64,000 nucleotides of DNA from Sporichthyaceae bacterium (GCA_036269075.1 DATASX010000016.1:24001-88000); one strand, 5' to 3'. Numbered from the stretch's first letter, positions 42,745 to 52,061 are shown. The notes: generated by a model not told the origin, from the sequence alone. Program-made: numbers and translations.

Positions 42745-44241
42745 TCATTTCGTCGGCCCCGACCCCCGGTGTTCACCGATCGGAACCCCGAGGGAAACCC
42801 GGGTCCCACCCCCGGGCCGCGGCCCGAATTCCAGGCTCCCGCCGAGCTCTCCGACGACCAGAGTGCGCACGATCCGCAGGCCCAGATTCGCCGATCGAAC
42901 GTCGTCGAAATCCGGCGGAAGACCCCGCCCGTCGTCGTCCACATCGATGTGCAGTTGTTCCGAGTCCCGCACGGCGCGAATCTCGACCAGCCGGGACTGA
43001 TCGGTCACACCGTGTTCCAAGGCGTTCTGCAACAACTCCGTCAGAACCATCGACAACGGAGTTGCCAGCGCGCCGGGCAACTCCCCGAACGTCCCGGTCC
43101 GGCGCGGCCGTGGCGCCGCGGGCGCGGCCGAGACGTCGACGACCATCGCCAGCACCCGGTCGACGATCACGTCGAAGACCACAACCTCGTCGTCGGAGGC
43201 GGCAAGGGTGTCGTGGACGATCGCGATCGACCCCACCCGCCGAACCGCCTCGTTCAACGCCTCCCGGGCCCGCGGCTCGTCCATCCGGCGGGCCTGCATA
43301 CGCAGCAGCGCCGCCACGGCCTGCAGATTGTTCTTCACCCGGTGGTGGATCTCGCGGATCGTCGCGTCCTTGGTCAGCAGCTGCAGGTCGCGGCGACGCA
43401 CCTCGGTGACGTCCCGCAGCAGCACGATCGCCCCGACGCGGGTCGCGGCGTCGGTCAACGGGATCGACCGCAGGTTGACCACGACGGTGTCGGTCTCGAT
43501 CTGGATCCGCCGGGGCACCCGGCCGCCCGCGACCAGCCCGACCGCGGCCTCGACCGGCCCGACCGACGGGGCCAACTCGGCGGTCAGCAGGCCGAGTTCG
43601 GTGCCCACCAGGTCAGCTGTCAGACCCAGGCGCCGGTAGGCCGACAGCGCGTTGGGGCTGGCGTAGCTGACCACGCCGGCGGCGTCGAGCCGGATCAGGC
43701 CGTCGCCGACCCGCGGCGAGCCGTCGGACAACGCGTTGCTCTCGGCGGAGGCGCCGATCTGCGGGAACAGACCGGTGGAGATCATCCGGGCGAGGTCACC
43801 GGCGCACTGCAGGTAGGTCAGTTCCAGCCGGCTGGGGGTGCGGACGGAGACCAGGCTGGTGTTGCGGGCGATCACCCCGAGGATCCGGCCGCCGCGGCGC
43901 ACCGGGATCGCCTCGGCCCGCACCGGGACGTCGTGGCGCCACTGCGGGTCGCCCTGGCGGACGATGCGACCGTTCTCCAGCGCGGCGTCGAGCATCTGGT
44001 GGGCCCCGCGGGCGCAGCGGCTGCCGACCAGGTCGTCCTGGAATGCTGTCGGTCCGGTCGTCGGTCGGACCTGGGCGACGGCCAGGTAAGCCGCGCCGTC
44101 GTCGGTGGGGACCCACAGGACCAGGTCGGAGAACGAGAGGTCGGCCAGCAGGTGCCAGTCCGCGACCAGGCTGTGCAGCCAGTCGAGATCTGCCGCGGGC
44201 AGGTCCGCGACGGCCCGGATCAGCTCGTTCAGCGAGGCCAC
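42745..44241 (-). CDS. pdtaS: Sensor histidine kinase PdtaS
   Basis: 498-aa soluble histidine kinase. N-terminal GAF-like sensor (about 1-150), PAS domain (about 180-285), then a HisKA_2-type H-box IREIHHRVKNNLQAVAALL near 293-311 and an HATPase with NALEHGV and DDDGRGLP. In mycobacteria PdtaS signals to the antiterminator PdtaR and senses c-di-GMP, copper or nitric oxide. No pdtaR is in this window. GTG 44241 is preceded by AGGG. The gene converges with whiB1, as in mycobacteria. Confidence 0.93.
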   Translation of the reverse strand: MASLNELIRAVADLPAADLDWLHSLVADWHLLADLSFSDLVLWVPTDDGAAYLAVAQVRPTTGPTAFQDDLVGSRCARGAHQMLDAALENGRIVRQGDPQWRHDVPVRAEAIPVRRGGRILGVIARNTSLVSVRTPSRLELTYLQCAGDLARMISTGLFPQIGASAESNALSDGSPRVGDGLIRLDAAGVVSYASPNALSAYRRLGLTADLVGTELGLLTAELAPSVGPVEAAVGLVAGGRVPRRIQIETDTVVVNLRSIPLTDAATRVGAIVLLRDVTEVRRRDLQLLTKDATIREIHHRVKNNLQAVAALLRMQARRMDEPRAREALNEAVRRVGSIAIVHDTLAASDDEVVVFDVIVDRVLAMVVDVSAAPAAPRPRRTGTFGELPGALATPLSMVLTELLQNALEHGVTDQSRLVEIRAVRDSEQLHIDVDDDGRGLPPDFDDVRSANLGLRIVRTLVVGELGGSLEFGPRPGGGTRVSLGVPIGEHRGSGPTK

Positions 44242-44427
44242 TCGCAGACCCTAGGCCTTCGTTCTCAGCGGCCCGGCGCCCGCCCGCGACGGTCGGCGAA
44301 CTTGCAGCGGGCGCACGCCCGGGCAGGTAGGTTCGGCGGCAGGCGGACGCACGACGGGCTCGGTCCGACGCACGTCCGGTCGGCCGGCGGCAGCCGCGCC
44401 GGTGGGGTCCGTGGCGGGGGAGGCACC

Positions 44428-45378
44428 TTGAGCGAGGTCGATCCCCGCGGCCGCGGATGGCCCGCGTCGACGACCTCGCCCGAGCCGGCGGCCGCGGCGG
44501 GCGACCCGACCTTCTGGGAGCGGGTGATCGCTGCCGACTTCGACCGGCCGACCGACCGGCGCCTGGACGACATGACCGTCGAGCTGGTCGAGCTGCTCGG
44601 CGCGACCGACCCGCACCTGCGCGACGAGGTCGGGCTGGCCGTGCTGCTGGCCTGGATCGGCCGCGGCGACTACGACGACCTGCTGCCGGGTCTCGGCGAC
44701 GGGCTGACCGACGGGCTGCGTTCCGGGCTCGGCGAACGCGGCACCCACACGGTGCTGCGCCGCTCCTTCTCGGCCCGGGCGCTAGCGGCGGTGATCGACC
44801 GCGACAGCATCCGGCCCCGCGTCCACCCGGAGACCGTGCTGGCCTGGGGCGACCGCGGGCTGGCCTGGCTGACCTCCGAGCAGGACCTGCGCGACCGGAT
44901 CCCGGGCGCCGGACGGGCCCACGCGGTCGCGCACGGCGCCGACCTGGTCGGTGCGCTGGCCCGATCCCGGCACCTGGACGAGGGTGGCCTGATGGTGCTG
45001 CTCGACGCGGTCGCCGATCGGCTGCTTACCGGCACCGACGCGGTTTTCGTCGGTCGTGAGGAGGACCGCCTGGCGCTGGCCACGATGTCGCTGCTGCACC
45101 GCGACGTGGTCGACCTGGCGCTGTTGGAGCCCTGGGTACGCCGGTTGAGCGAGGCCTGGGACGGTTGCGGCGTGGGCGACGAGCCGATCCCGGCGCACCT
45201 GTCGAACACGATGCGCTTCGTGCGGGCCCTGCACCTGCAGCTTCTGCTGGGGGTGCACCCGGCGAACGCGGAGGCCCACCGGTACCCGGCCCCACCGACG
45301 GTCCGGGTGGACCTGCTGGCCGTGCTCCAGGCGGCATTGCGCACGACCGGCCCGTTCGCCTCCCGGAGTGAGGCATGA
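44428..45378 (+). CDS. DUF2785 family protein
   Basis: 316-aa helical protein resembling DUF2785 (HEAT-like), with LRDEVGLAVLLAWIGRGDYD early and many Leu/Ala-rich repeats. The best start is TTG 44428 (MSEVDPRGRGW), preceded by GGGGGAGG at 6 bases; no suitable ATG exists in frame nearby. Function unknown. The stop overlaps the ATG (45375) of the N-terminal extension of bioF. Confidence 0.75.
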   Translation: MSEVDPRGRGWPASTTSPEPAAAAGDPTFWERVIAADFDRPTDRRLDDMTVELVELLGATDPHLRDEVGLAVLLAWIGRGDYDDLLPGLGDGLTDGLRSGLGERGTHTVLRRSFSARALAAVIDRDSIRPRVHPETVLAWGDRGLAWLTSEQDLRDRIPGAGRAHAVAHGADLVGALARSRHLDEGGLMVLLDAVADRLLTGTDAVFVGREEDRLALATMSLLHRDVVDLALLEPWVRRLSEAWDGCGVGDEPIPAHLSNTMRFVRALHLQLLLGVHPANAEAHRYPAPPTVRVDLLAVLQAALRTTGPFASRSEA

Positions 45379-45416
45379 GCGAGCTCGCGAGCGGATCAAT
45401 GAGGCACAGTGACGGC
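45375..45416 (+). other. MSELAS-type element fused in frame to bioF
   Basis: ATG 45375 overlaps the DUF2785 stop (ATGA) and has GGAGTGAGGC upstream. It encodes MSELASGSMRHSDG in frame with bioF. The DNA is almost identical to the starts of the bridge ORFs at 16011 and 23125. Here the element has no stop of its own, so it gives bioF either a 14-residue N-terminal extension or a second start. Confidence 0.65.
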
Positions 45417-46574
45417 ATGAGCGGCCCGTTCGACTGGGTCGATGCCCGGGCGGCGCAGCGGGAGGCCGACGGCCTGCGGCGGCGGCTGCGGCCGCGGCAG
45501 TCCGAGGACGGCGTGCTCGACCTGGCAGGCAACGACTATCTCGGCCTGGCAGGCCACCCCGACGTGCTCGCCGCGGCGACCCGGGCGTTGAAGGAGTGGG
45601 GCGCCGGTTCGACCGGGTCGCGACTGGTCACCGGGTCGACCGCGTTGCACGCCGAGCTCGAGGCCGCCGCGGCGGACCTGTTCGGCGCCGAGGCCGCGCT
45701 GTGCTTCTCCTCCGGGTATCTGGCCAACATCGGCGCGGTCACGGCACTGACCGGCCCCGGCACGCTGATCGTCTCCGACGCGATCAACCACGCCTCCCTG
45801 ATCGACGCCTGCCGGCTGTCCGGCGCCCGGGTCGAGGTGACTGCGCACTGCGACCCGGTCGCGGTCGAGGCGGTGTTGGCCGCACGTGCCGAGGAGCGCG
45901 CGGTCGTGGTGACCGACGGGGTGTTCTCCGTCGACGGCGACGTGGCACCGCTGGCCGCCCTCGCCGCGGCCGCCCGTCGGCACGGCGCCGGGCTGATCGT
46001 CGACGAGGCCCACGCGATCGGCGTCATCGGACCGGAAGGCCGCGGGACCGTGCACGAGGCCGGGCTGTCCGGGGCCCCCGACGTGGTCGTCACCGGCGTG
46101 CTGTCCAAGTCGCTGGGCACCCAGGGCGGGCTGGTCGCCGGTCCGCGCCGGGTGGTCGAGCACCTGGTCGACAGCGCCCGCAGCTTCATCTTCGACACCG
46201 GCCTGGCCCCGGCCGCGGCCGGCGCGGGCTTGGCCGCGCTGGAACTGCTGCGGGCCGATCCGCGGCTGGCGGGCGCGGTTCGCGCCCGGGCGCGCGACCT
46301 GCAGCGGCTCGCCCGCCAGGCCGGCTTCGATGCCCCGCAACCGGGCGGGGCCGTGGTCGGCATCCGGATCGGGCAGCCGGAGGTGGCGCTGGCCTGCGCG
46401 GCGGCGTGCCTGGAGGCCGGTGTCCGGGTCGGCTGCTTCCGACCCCCGTCGGTACCGGACGGCTGGAGCCGACTGCGCCTGACCGCGCACGCCACGCTGC
46501 GCCCCGAGGACCTCGACCGCGCCGCCGCCGCCCTGGCCGCCGCGGCCGCCGTCGCCCAAGCCACCGACCGATGA
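45417..46574 (+). CDS. bioF: 8-amino-7-oxononanoate synthase (BioF)
   Basis: 385-aa PLP enzyme joining pimeloyl thioester and alanine in biotin synthesis. Family motifs: DLAGNDYLGLAGHPDVLAA, the cofactor-contact region VDEAHAIGVIGPEGRG and the PLP lysine in TGVLSKSLGTQGG near residue 231. ATG 45417 (MSGPFDW) matches the family start, but translation may begin at ATG 45375, which has the better ribosome site. It is followed by a 28-bp hairpin and bioD. No bioA is present. Confidence 0.93.
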   Translation: MSGPFDWVDARAAQREADGLRRRLRPRQSEDGVLDLAGNDYLGLAGHPDVLAAATRALKEWGAGSTGSRLVTGSTALHAELEAAAADLFGAEAALCFSSGYLANIGAVTALTGPGTLIVSDAINHASLIDACRLSGARVEVTAHCDPVAVEAVLAARAEERAVVVTDGVFSVDGDVAPLAALAAAARRHGAGLIVDEAHAIGVIGPEGRGTVHEAGLSGAPDVVVTGVLSKSLGTQGGLVAGPRRVVEHLVDSARSFIFDTGLAPAAAGAGLAALELLRADPRLAGAVRARARDLQRLARQAGFDAPQPGGAVVGIRIGQPEVALACAAACLEAGVRVGCFRPPSVPDGWSRLRLTAHATLRPEDLDRAAAALAAAAAVAQATDR

Positions 46575-46591
46575 CCCGCCCCGCAACTCCG

Positions 46592-46655
46592 CATCTTCTG
46601 CGTGTGTCCGCGCCCTTCCCGCAGCCCGGAAGGGCGCGGACACACGCAGAAGATG
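46592..46655. repeat. 28-bp perfect hairpin between bioF and bioD
   Basis: The arms 46592-46619 and 46628-46655 are perfectly complementary over 28 bases with an 8-base loop. The outer end begins CATCTTCTGC and contains GTGTGTCC, resembling the hairpin at 16991 (ACTTCTGC...TGTCCC). Unlike that one it lies within a co-directional operon, 17 bases after bioF and 8 before bioD. It may attenuate bioD-bioB, stabilise mRNA, or be a dispersed palindromic element. Confidence 0.85.
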
Positions 46656-46662
46656 GTGTCTC

Positions 46663-47418
46663 GTGAGCGTGCTCGTGGTCACCGGGACGGGGACCGGGGT
46701 CGGCAAGACGATCGTCACCGCGGCGCTGGCGGCCCTTGCGCTGGATCGCGGGTCCGACGTCGCGGTGGTGAAGATCGCGCAGACCGGCGTCGGTCCCGAC
46801 GAGCCCGGCGACCTCGCCCGGATCGCCGCCCTGTCCGGTGCCACGAACCTCCACGAGTTCGCCCGGTACCCCGACCCGCTGTCCCCCGAGGCGGCCACGC
46901 GGACCAGCGGCCTGGCGCCGGTCGACCTGGACGCTGCGGCCGAGCGGATCGCCGACCTCGCCTGCCTGCACCGGCTCGTGCTGGTCGAGGGCGCAGGCGG
47001 GTTGCTCGTCCGCTACACCGCCGACGGCGCCACGCTGGCCGACCTGGCCCGCAACCTGAAAGTCCCGGTGCTCGTCGTCACCGAACCAGGCCTGGGCACC
47101 CTGAACGCCACCGCGTTGACGCTGGAGGCGATGGCCCACCGTGGGTTGGAGCCCGCCGGCCTGGTCATCGGGTCCTGGCCGGCCGAGCCCGACCTCGCCG
47201 CCCGCTGCAACGTGGAGGACCTCACCACCCTGGCCGCCCGCCCGCTCGCCGGGTTAATGGCTGCTAACATTGGCGCGCTCGACGGGGTGACATTCCTCGC
47301 GGAAGCCCGGAAGGGTCTGGCTCCCCCGCTCGGGGGGAAGTTCGATGCGGCAGAATTCGGGCGAACTGAGTCATGGGCGCGACGAAGGAGCACCCATGAG
47401 CAGGAGTCCGAACGATAA
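46663..47418 (+). CDS. bioD: Dethiobiotin synthase (BioD)
   Basis: 251-aa ATP-dependent carboxylase forming dethiobiotin. The P-loop GTGTGVGKT lies at residues 8-16 and VEGAGGLLVRYT near 109-120. GTG 46663 begins immediately after the hairpin; it has no obvious Shine-Dalgarno, so coupling or hairpin-linked initiation may matter. The C-terminal part overlaps the start of a 21-codon ORF leading into bioB. Confidence 0.93.
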   Translation: MSVLVVTGTGTGVGKTIVTAALAALALDRGSDVAVVKIAQTGVGPDEPGDLARIAALSGATNLHEFARYPDPLSPEAATRTSGLAPVDLDAAAERIADLACLHRLVLVEGAGGLLVRYTADGATLADLARNLKVPVLVVTEPGLGTLNATALTLEAMAHRGLEPAGLVIGSWPAEPDLAARCNVEDLTTLAARPLAGLMAANIGALDGVTFLAEARKGLAPPLGGKFDAAEFGRTESWARRRSTHEQESER

Positions 47419-47461
47419 GCACAGCCTACGAATCCATCGACCCGCGGGAGTGCATCGGTGA
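47396..47461 (+). CDS. 21-residue bridge ORF between bioD and bioB
   Basis: ATG 47396 has GAAGGAG upstream and lies inside the last codons of bioD in another frame. The frame reads [18 protein letters not shown] and stops at TGA 47459-47461, overlapping the bioB GTG (47458) as GTGA. It bridges the 39-base bioD-bioB gap. It lacks the GAGCGAGC core, so it shares the logic of the other bridge ORFs but not the sequence. Confidence 0.45.
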   Translation: MSRSPNDKHSLRIHRPAGVHR

Positions 47462-48489
47462 CCGTCGTGACGCAGATCGCAGCCGAAGGCACGCTGCCCG
47501 ACGTCCTGGTCCGCGCTCGCGAACTGGTCCTGGAGCAGGGCATCGGGCTGACCGAGGCCGACGTCCTGGCGGTGCTGAACCTGCCCGACGAAGCCGTGCC
47601 GGACCTGCTGGCCCTCGCCCACGCGGTGCGGATGCGCTGGTGCGGCCCGGAGGTCGAGGTCGAGGGCATCGTCTCGCTGAAGACCGGCGGCTGCCCGGAG
47701 GACTGCCACTTCTGCTCCCAGTCCGGCCAGTTCACCTCCCCGGTGCGCTCTGCCTGGCTGGACATTCCCTCGCTGGTCGAGGCGGCCAAGGCCACCGCCG
47801 CGACCGGAGCCACCGAGTTCTGCATCGTCGCGGCCGTACGCGGCCCCGACGCCCGACTGATGAGCCAGATGCGCGAAGGCGTCGCGGCGATCCAGGCCGC
47901 CGTGAACATCCAGGTCGCCGCATCCCTGGGCATGCTCACCCAGGAACAGGTCGACGAACTCGCGCAGATCGGCGTGCACCGCTACAACCACAACCTGGAG
48001 ACCGCCCGCTCCTACTTCACCAACGTGGTCACCACCCACACCTGGGAAGAGCGCTGGGACACCCTGTCGATGGTCCGCGAAGCCGGCATGGAGGTCTGCT
48101 GCGGCGGCATCCTCGGCATGGGCGAGACCCTGGGACAACGCGCCGAGTTCGCCGCCCAACTCGCGGCGCTGGAGCCCGACGAGGTCCCGCTGAACTTCCT
48201 CAACCCGCGCCCGGGTACCCCCTTCGGCGACCTCGAACCACTCACCGCCGCCGACGCCCTGCGCGCGATCGCCGCCTACCGCCTCGCCCTGCCGCGCACC
48301 ATTCTGCGGTTCGCCGGCGGCCGCGAGATCACCCTGGGTGATCTCGGCACCCGCGACGGACTGCTCGGCGGCATCAACGCCGTGATCGTCGGCAACTACC
48401 TGACCACCCTGGGCCGGGACCCGTCGGAGGACCTCGACCTGCTCCGCGAACTCTCGATGCCGATCAAGGCGATCGCCGCCGCGGTCTGA
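47458..48489 (+). CDS. bioB: Biotin synthase (BioB)
   Basis: 343-aa radical SAM enzyme inserting sulfur into dethiobiotin. The radical SAM motif is C79-x3-C83-x2-C86 ([16 protein letters not shown]) and the auxiliary cluster region includes [12 protein letters not shown] and GLEPDE-like helices. GTG 47458 is set by the overlap with the bridge ORF. Last biotin gene here; the accessory protein BsaP is encoded 3.6 kb downstream. Confidence 0.95.
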   Translation: MTVVTQIAAEGTLPDVLVRARELVLEQGIGLTEADVLAVLNLPDEAVPDLLALAHAVRMRWCGPEVEVEGIVSLKTGGCPEDCHFCSQSGQFTSPVRSAWLDIPSLVEAAKATAATGATEFCIVAAVRGPDARLMSQMREGVAAIQAAVNIQVAASLGMLTQEQVDELAQIGVHRYNHNLETARSYFTNVVTTHTWEERWDTLSMVREAGMEVCCGGILGMGETLGQRAEFAAQLAALEPDEVPLNFLNPRPGTPFGDLEPLTAADALRAIAAYRLALPRTILRFAGGREITLGDLGTRDGLLGGINAVIVGNYLTTLGRDPSEDLDLLRELSMPIKAIAAAV

Positions 48490-48593
48490 GTCCGGCGCGA
48501 CGCGCGGGAGCGTTCCCGGGCCGATAACGGCACGTAACCCCCGTCCGACACCTACGGTTTCCGCAACAGCGCCGCGGACGTCGGAGGTGCGCG

Positions 48594-48803
48594 TTGCGTA
48601 AGCACGCCGGATGGCTCCTGCTCATCCCGATCGTCGCCTGCCTGGTGCCGTCGGTGTTCAACCGGCGCACTCCCGCGCTGGACGGCATCCCCTTCTTCTA
48701 CTGGGGCCAACTGCTGCTCGTCCCGTTTTCCGCCCTGGCCGCGGTAGCCGTGCTCGTGCTCGAGCGCGGCGGTAAGGGCGACGACACCGGCGGCGACAAG
48801 TGA
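48594..48803 (+). CDS. DUF3311 membrane protein, partner of the SSS permease
   Basis: 69-aa protein with two membrane helices (GWLLLIPIVACLVPSVF and LLLVPFSALAAVAVLVLE). TTG 48594 has GGAGG upstream. DUF3311 proteins usually accompany SSS-family monocarboxylate permeases; the stop overlaps the permease GTG (GTGA, 48800), so the two are translated together. Confidence 0.85.
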   Translation: MRKHAGWLLLIPIVACLVPSVFNRRTPALDGIPFFYWGQLLLVPFSALAAVAVLVLERGGKGDDTGGDK

Positions 48804-50401
48804 GCCCCCAGGTCGACGGGGTAGCGCTGACGGTCTTCCTGGTGCTCTTCGGCGGGGTCGCGAGTCTGGGCTTCCTGGCCTCGCGTTGGCGGCGTGCCGA
48901 GAGTCTGGACCACCTGGAGGAATGGGCCCTGGGCGGGCGCCGGTTCGGCGGGTTCGTCACCTGGTTCCTGATCGGCGGCGACCTGTACACCGCGTACACC
49001 TTCGTCGCAGTGCCCGCGCTGGTCTACGGCGCCGGAGCACTGGGATTCTTCGCGGTCCCCTACACCGCGATCGTCTACCCGATGATCTTCTTCGTCGCGC
49101 TGCGCATGTGGTCGGTGGCCAAGGCCAACGGCTGCGTGACCGCGGCCGACTTCGTCCAGCTGCGGCACGGCTCGCCGATGCTGGCGCTGGCGATCGCGAT
49201 CACCGGGATCGTGGCGACCCTGCCCTACATCGCGCTGCAACTGGCCGGCGTGCAGGCGGTGCTGGAGACCCTGGGCATCGGAAACCACGAGGTGCTCGGG
49301 ATCGACGAGTGGCCGTTGATCATCTCGTTCGTGATCCTGGCCGCATTCACCTACACCGCGGGCCTGCGCGCTCCGGCGGTGATCGCGTTCGTCAAGGACA
49401 CGTTGATCTACCTGGTGGTGATCGTTGCGATCATCGCGATCCCGATCAAGCTGCACGGATTCCACCGGATCTTCGCCGCCGCGGACCAGAAGTTCGCCAC
49501 CACGCACACCGGCAGCCTGACGCTGACCCACCCGCAGATCCCCGGCTACCTGACCCTCTACGTCGGCTCGGCGATGGCGTTGTTCCTCTACCCGCACGTG
49601 ATGACGGCGATGTTCGCCGCCCGCGACCGCGCCACGATCAAGAAGAACATGGCCGGCCTGCCCGCCTTCAGCGTCGTGCTCGGGCTGATCGCGATGCTCG
49701 GCTTCATGGCGATCGCCGCCGGCATCAAGCCGGTCACCAGCCACGGCAAGCCCGACCCCAACACCGTCGTGCCGCTGTTGTTCGCCCACGAGTTCCCGTC
49801 CTGGTTCGCCGGCGTCGCCTACGCCGCGATCGGCATCGGCGCGCTGGTGCCGGCCGCGATCATGTCGATCGCCGCGGCGAACCTGTTCAGCCGCAACATC
49901 TGGCTGCCCTACGTGCGGCCGAACGCCTCGCACAAGGAACAGGCCCAGGTCAGCAAGCTGGTCTCCCTGCTGGTCAAGGCCGGGGCGGTCGCGGTGATCC
50001 TGGAGGTCGACCCGCAGTTCTCGATCGACCTGCAACTGATCGGCGGGGTGATCATCCTGCAGACGTTGCCCGCGATCGTGGGCGGCCTCTACACCCGGTG
50101 GTTCCACCGCTGGGCACTGCTGGCCGGCTGGGCCGCCGGACTCTTCATCGGCATGTGGATGCTCTACGTGACGCCGAACCCGGCCAAGCACAAGCAGCAC
50201 TTCGGCGGTTCCTCGTACGCGCTGAGCCATCTCGGCCTGGACACCAAGATCGTCATCTATCCCGGCTTCGTGGCCGTGCTGATCAATCTCCTGGTGGCCG
50301 TTGCGCTGACCCCGGTGCTGCGGCTGCTCGGCGCCCGCGCGGGCGTCGACGCGACCTCCGCGGCCGACTACAACTTCGACCCGGCGACCGTCCCGGCCTG
50401 A
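48800..50401 (+). CDS. Sodium:solute symporter, MctP-type monocarboxylate permease
   Basis: 533-aa SSS-family permease with about thirteen helices. The MctP-type signatures include EEWALGGRRFGGFVTWFLIG and GSAMALFLYPHVMTAMFAA. It likely imports short monocarboxylates such as lactate or pyruvate. Translation is coupled to the DUF3311 gene upstream. Whether it supplies a biotin precursor is unknown; the placement near bio genes may be accidental. Confidence 0.87.
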   Translation: MSPQVDGVALTVFLVLFGGVASLGFLASRWRRAESLDHLEEWALGGRRFGGFVTWFLIGGDLYTAYTFVAVPALVYGAGALGFFAVPYTAIVYPMIFFVALRMWSVAKANGCVTAADFVQLRHGSPMLALAIAITGIVATLPYIALQLAGVQAVLETLGIGNHEVLGIDEWPLIISFVILAAFTYTAGLRAPAVIAFVKDTLIYLVVIVAIIAIPIKLHGFHRIFAAADQKFATTHTGSLTLTHPQIPGYLTLYVGSAMALFLYPHVMTAMFAARDRATIKKNMAGLPAFSVVLGLIAMLGFMAIAAGIKPVTSHGKPDPNTVVPLLFAHEFPSWFAGVAYAAIGIGALVPAAIMSIAAANLFSRNIWLPYVRPNASHKEQAQVSKLVSLLVKAGAVAVILEVDPQFSIDLQLIGGVIILQTLPAIVGGLYTRWFHRWALLAGWAAGLFIGMWMLYVTPNPAKHKQHFGGSSYALSHLGLDTKIVIYPGFVAVLINLLVAVALTPVLRLLGARAGVDATSAADYNFDPATVPA

Positions 50402-50497
50402 GGTCTCGGCGCACGGCGCGCGTCCCCGATCCGGCAGTGCACTCGTGTTAGAAAAGTGACTCCTGGGACTGAATTGGTTTTCAGCCGGGTGTGTATC

Positions 50498-50522
50498 CGG
50501 AGTGGCGGATGCGTTCACTCCG
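50498..50522. promoter_or_regulatory. Inverted repeat CGGAGTG-N11-CACTCCG
   Basis: Perfect 7+7 inverted repeat 29 bases upstream of the exported-protein ATG at 50551. Could be an operator or a leader hairpin for that gene; no known motif recognised. Confidence 0.4.
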
Positions 50523-50550
50523 CACGTAGTCACCGCTGCTGGGGGAACAG

Positions 50551-51270
50551 ATGCAAGGTGGGCAGCACGTGTCCCGGCGACAGCACCGGGCCGCCGGCCG
50601 CGCGGCCGATCGGAAGGACCTGCGCCGGATCACCACGATCAGCGCCGTGGTCGTCGCGGGGGTGGCCTTGGCCACCGCGGGTGTGGCAGGGACCAGCGGC
50701 GCCGGCAGTGCCGTCGCAGTGGCGTACGCCCCGGTCGGGGCCGTCCTGCTGGACGGGCCGAACGGCGCGGTGACCGCGCCACCGACGACAGCGCCGGCGG
50801 GACAACCCGACGCCGCGCAACCCAACGCCGCCCAACCCAACGCAGCGCCGCCCAGTGCCGCCCCGAACGCCGCGCCGCAGACTCCGCAGGAGACCCCGGA
50901 ACTGCGCATCACGTTGGCCTACGAACGGCACGACCGGGACCTGGTCATCACCTTGACCTTCGCGGGTTACGTGTTCCGGCCGTACTCGACGAAGACCGGC
51001 CAGATCGAGGAGTACCCGATCCCGGCCAAGCGCGACATCGGCATCTACGAGCACCTGGACTGGGGCGACGGCACCTCCTACACCGCCCCGACCAAGGCGC
51101 AGCGCTGCGCGCTGGCCGGGGAGAAGCGGATGGTCCACGAGGTGGCCGACCGGTACCAACTCAAGAAGAAGTACCGCAAGGGCGGCGACTACACGATCAA
51201 CTACGAGTACGACGCCTGCGGGCTGACCAACGGCAAGATCGCCGGACAGCTCAAGATGCACGTGCCGTAA
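50551..51270 (+). CDS. Exported or anchored protein with PKD-like C-terminal domain
   Basis: 239-aa protein: a basic N-terminus, one hydrophobic segment ([19 protein letters not shown]), a Pro/Ala/Gln-rich linker with [14 protein letters not shown] repeats (about 75-110), then a beta-rich domain with [12 protein letters not shown] and [16 protein letters not shown]. The WGDGT plus Y-x-x-x-G-x-Y-x-I pattern is typical of PKD/immunoglobulin-like domains. RBS GGGGGAA precedes ATG 50551. Function unknown; probably a surface protein. Confidence 0.72.
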   Translation: MQGGQHVSRRQHRAAGRAADRKDLRRITTISAVVVAGVALATAGVAGTSGAGSAVAVAYAPVGAVLLDGPNGAVTAPPTTAPAGQPDAAQPNAAQPNAAPPSAAPNAAPQTPQETPELRITLAYERHDRDLVITLTFAGYVFRPYSTKTGQIEEYPIPAKRDIGIYEHLDWGDGTSYTAPTKAQRCALAGEKRMVHEVADRYQLKKKYRKGGDYTINYEYDACGLTNGKIAGQLKMHVP

Positions 51271-51299
51271 CCGGCACTCGGATCTCGCGAACCGGTGTC

Positions 51300-52043
51300 T
51301 CAGTCCTCCTCGTACCGTGCCGACCACCACTTGCCCCAGCGGGCCTCGAGGTCGGCGTGCGCCGCGTCGTCGAGACCGTAGGCGGTCAGCGTCATGGTCG
51401 CGTAGGCGAACGGCTCCGGCGCGGATGGCGGATGCGCCAGCACCAGCAGCCCGTCGCCCCAGCCGTCGACGGTCAGGCCGAGCTGCAGGGTCGTCCGGTA
51501 CCAGATCTCGCCCTCGAGCCGCTCGCCCGGACCGACGTCGGCCAGGTAGGGCTCCCCCGCCGGGGTCCGTGCCGCGGTGGCCAGCCCGAGCAGGTCGCCG
51601 AGCGGGGTCGGCATCCCGCTGCGGGCCACACCGGCCCGGAACACCGTCCGGCGGCGCTCCTGCGGATGGCGGGCCAGGCTGAACTTGAACTGCTGGAGGA
51701 AGCCGATCCAGCTCTCCTCGATGTCGTCGTACTGCGCGGCCCAGTCGATCTCGTCGTCGGCGGCCCGCGGCGCCCGCCGGGCGACCTTCAGGTGGGTGTT
51801 CTGCTCGGCCGGGATGAACGTGAACAGGTGCCCGCCGATGTGGATCGAGCGCGAGTCGCGGTCGGCCACCGCGCCCTCGACGAACAGCGCCTTGATCTCC
51901 TCGTCGAGCCCGTCGAACTCCCAGCCGTACCACCGCTTGACCAGCTCCGGGTCACGGAAGGCCAGCCAAACCGCGTCTGCCGGGCGGGGCAGCAGGATCT
52001 CGAATGTGGGGTCGACGTCCGGAACGGCACCAAGCGCTGTCAT
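51300..52043 (-). CDS. SRPBCC (START-like) domain protein
   Basis: 247-aa protein with an AHSA1/SRPBCC hallmark: an N-terminal [21 protein letters not shown], where WxxFTDPExxxxWw is expected, and a C-terminal helix [18 protein letters not shown]. It may bind a hydrophobic ligand or polyketide-like molecule. It is about twice the length of a single domain, so two START-like units are possible. Divergent from bsaP. Confidence 0.78.
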   Translation of the reverse strand: MTALGAVPDVDPTFEILLPRPADAVWLAFRDPELVKRWYGWEFDGLDEEIKALFVEGAVADRDSRSIHIGGHLFTFIPAEQNTHLKVARRAPRAADDEIDWAAQYDDIEESWIGFLQQFKFSLARHPQERRRTVFRAGVARSGMPTPLGDLLGLATAARTPAGEPYLADVGPGERLEGEIWYRTTLQLGLTVDGWGDGLLVLAHPPSAPEPFAYATMTLTAYGLDDAAHADLEARWGKWWSARYEED

Positions 52044-52061
52044 GTAAGTACCCTACGAGCC

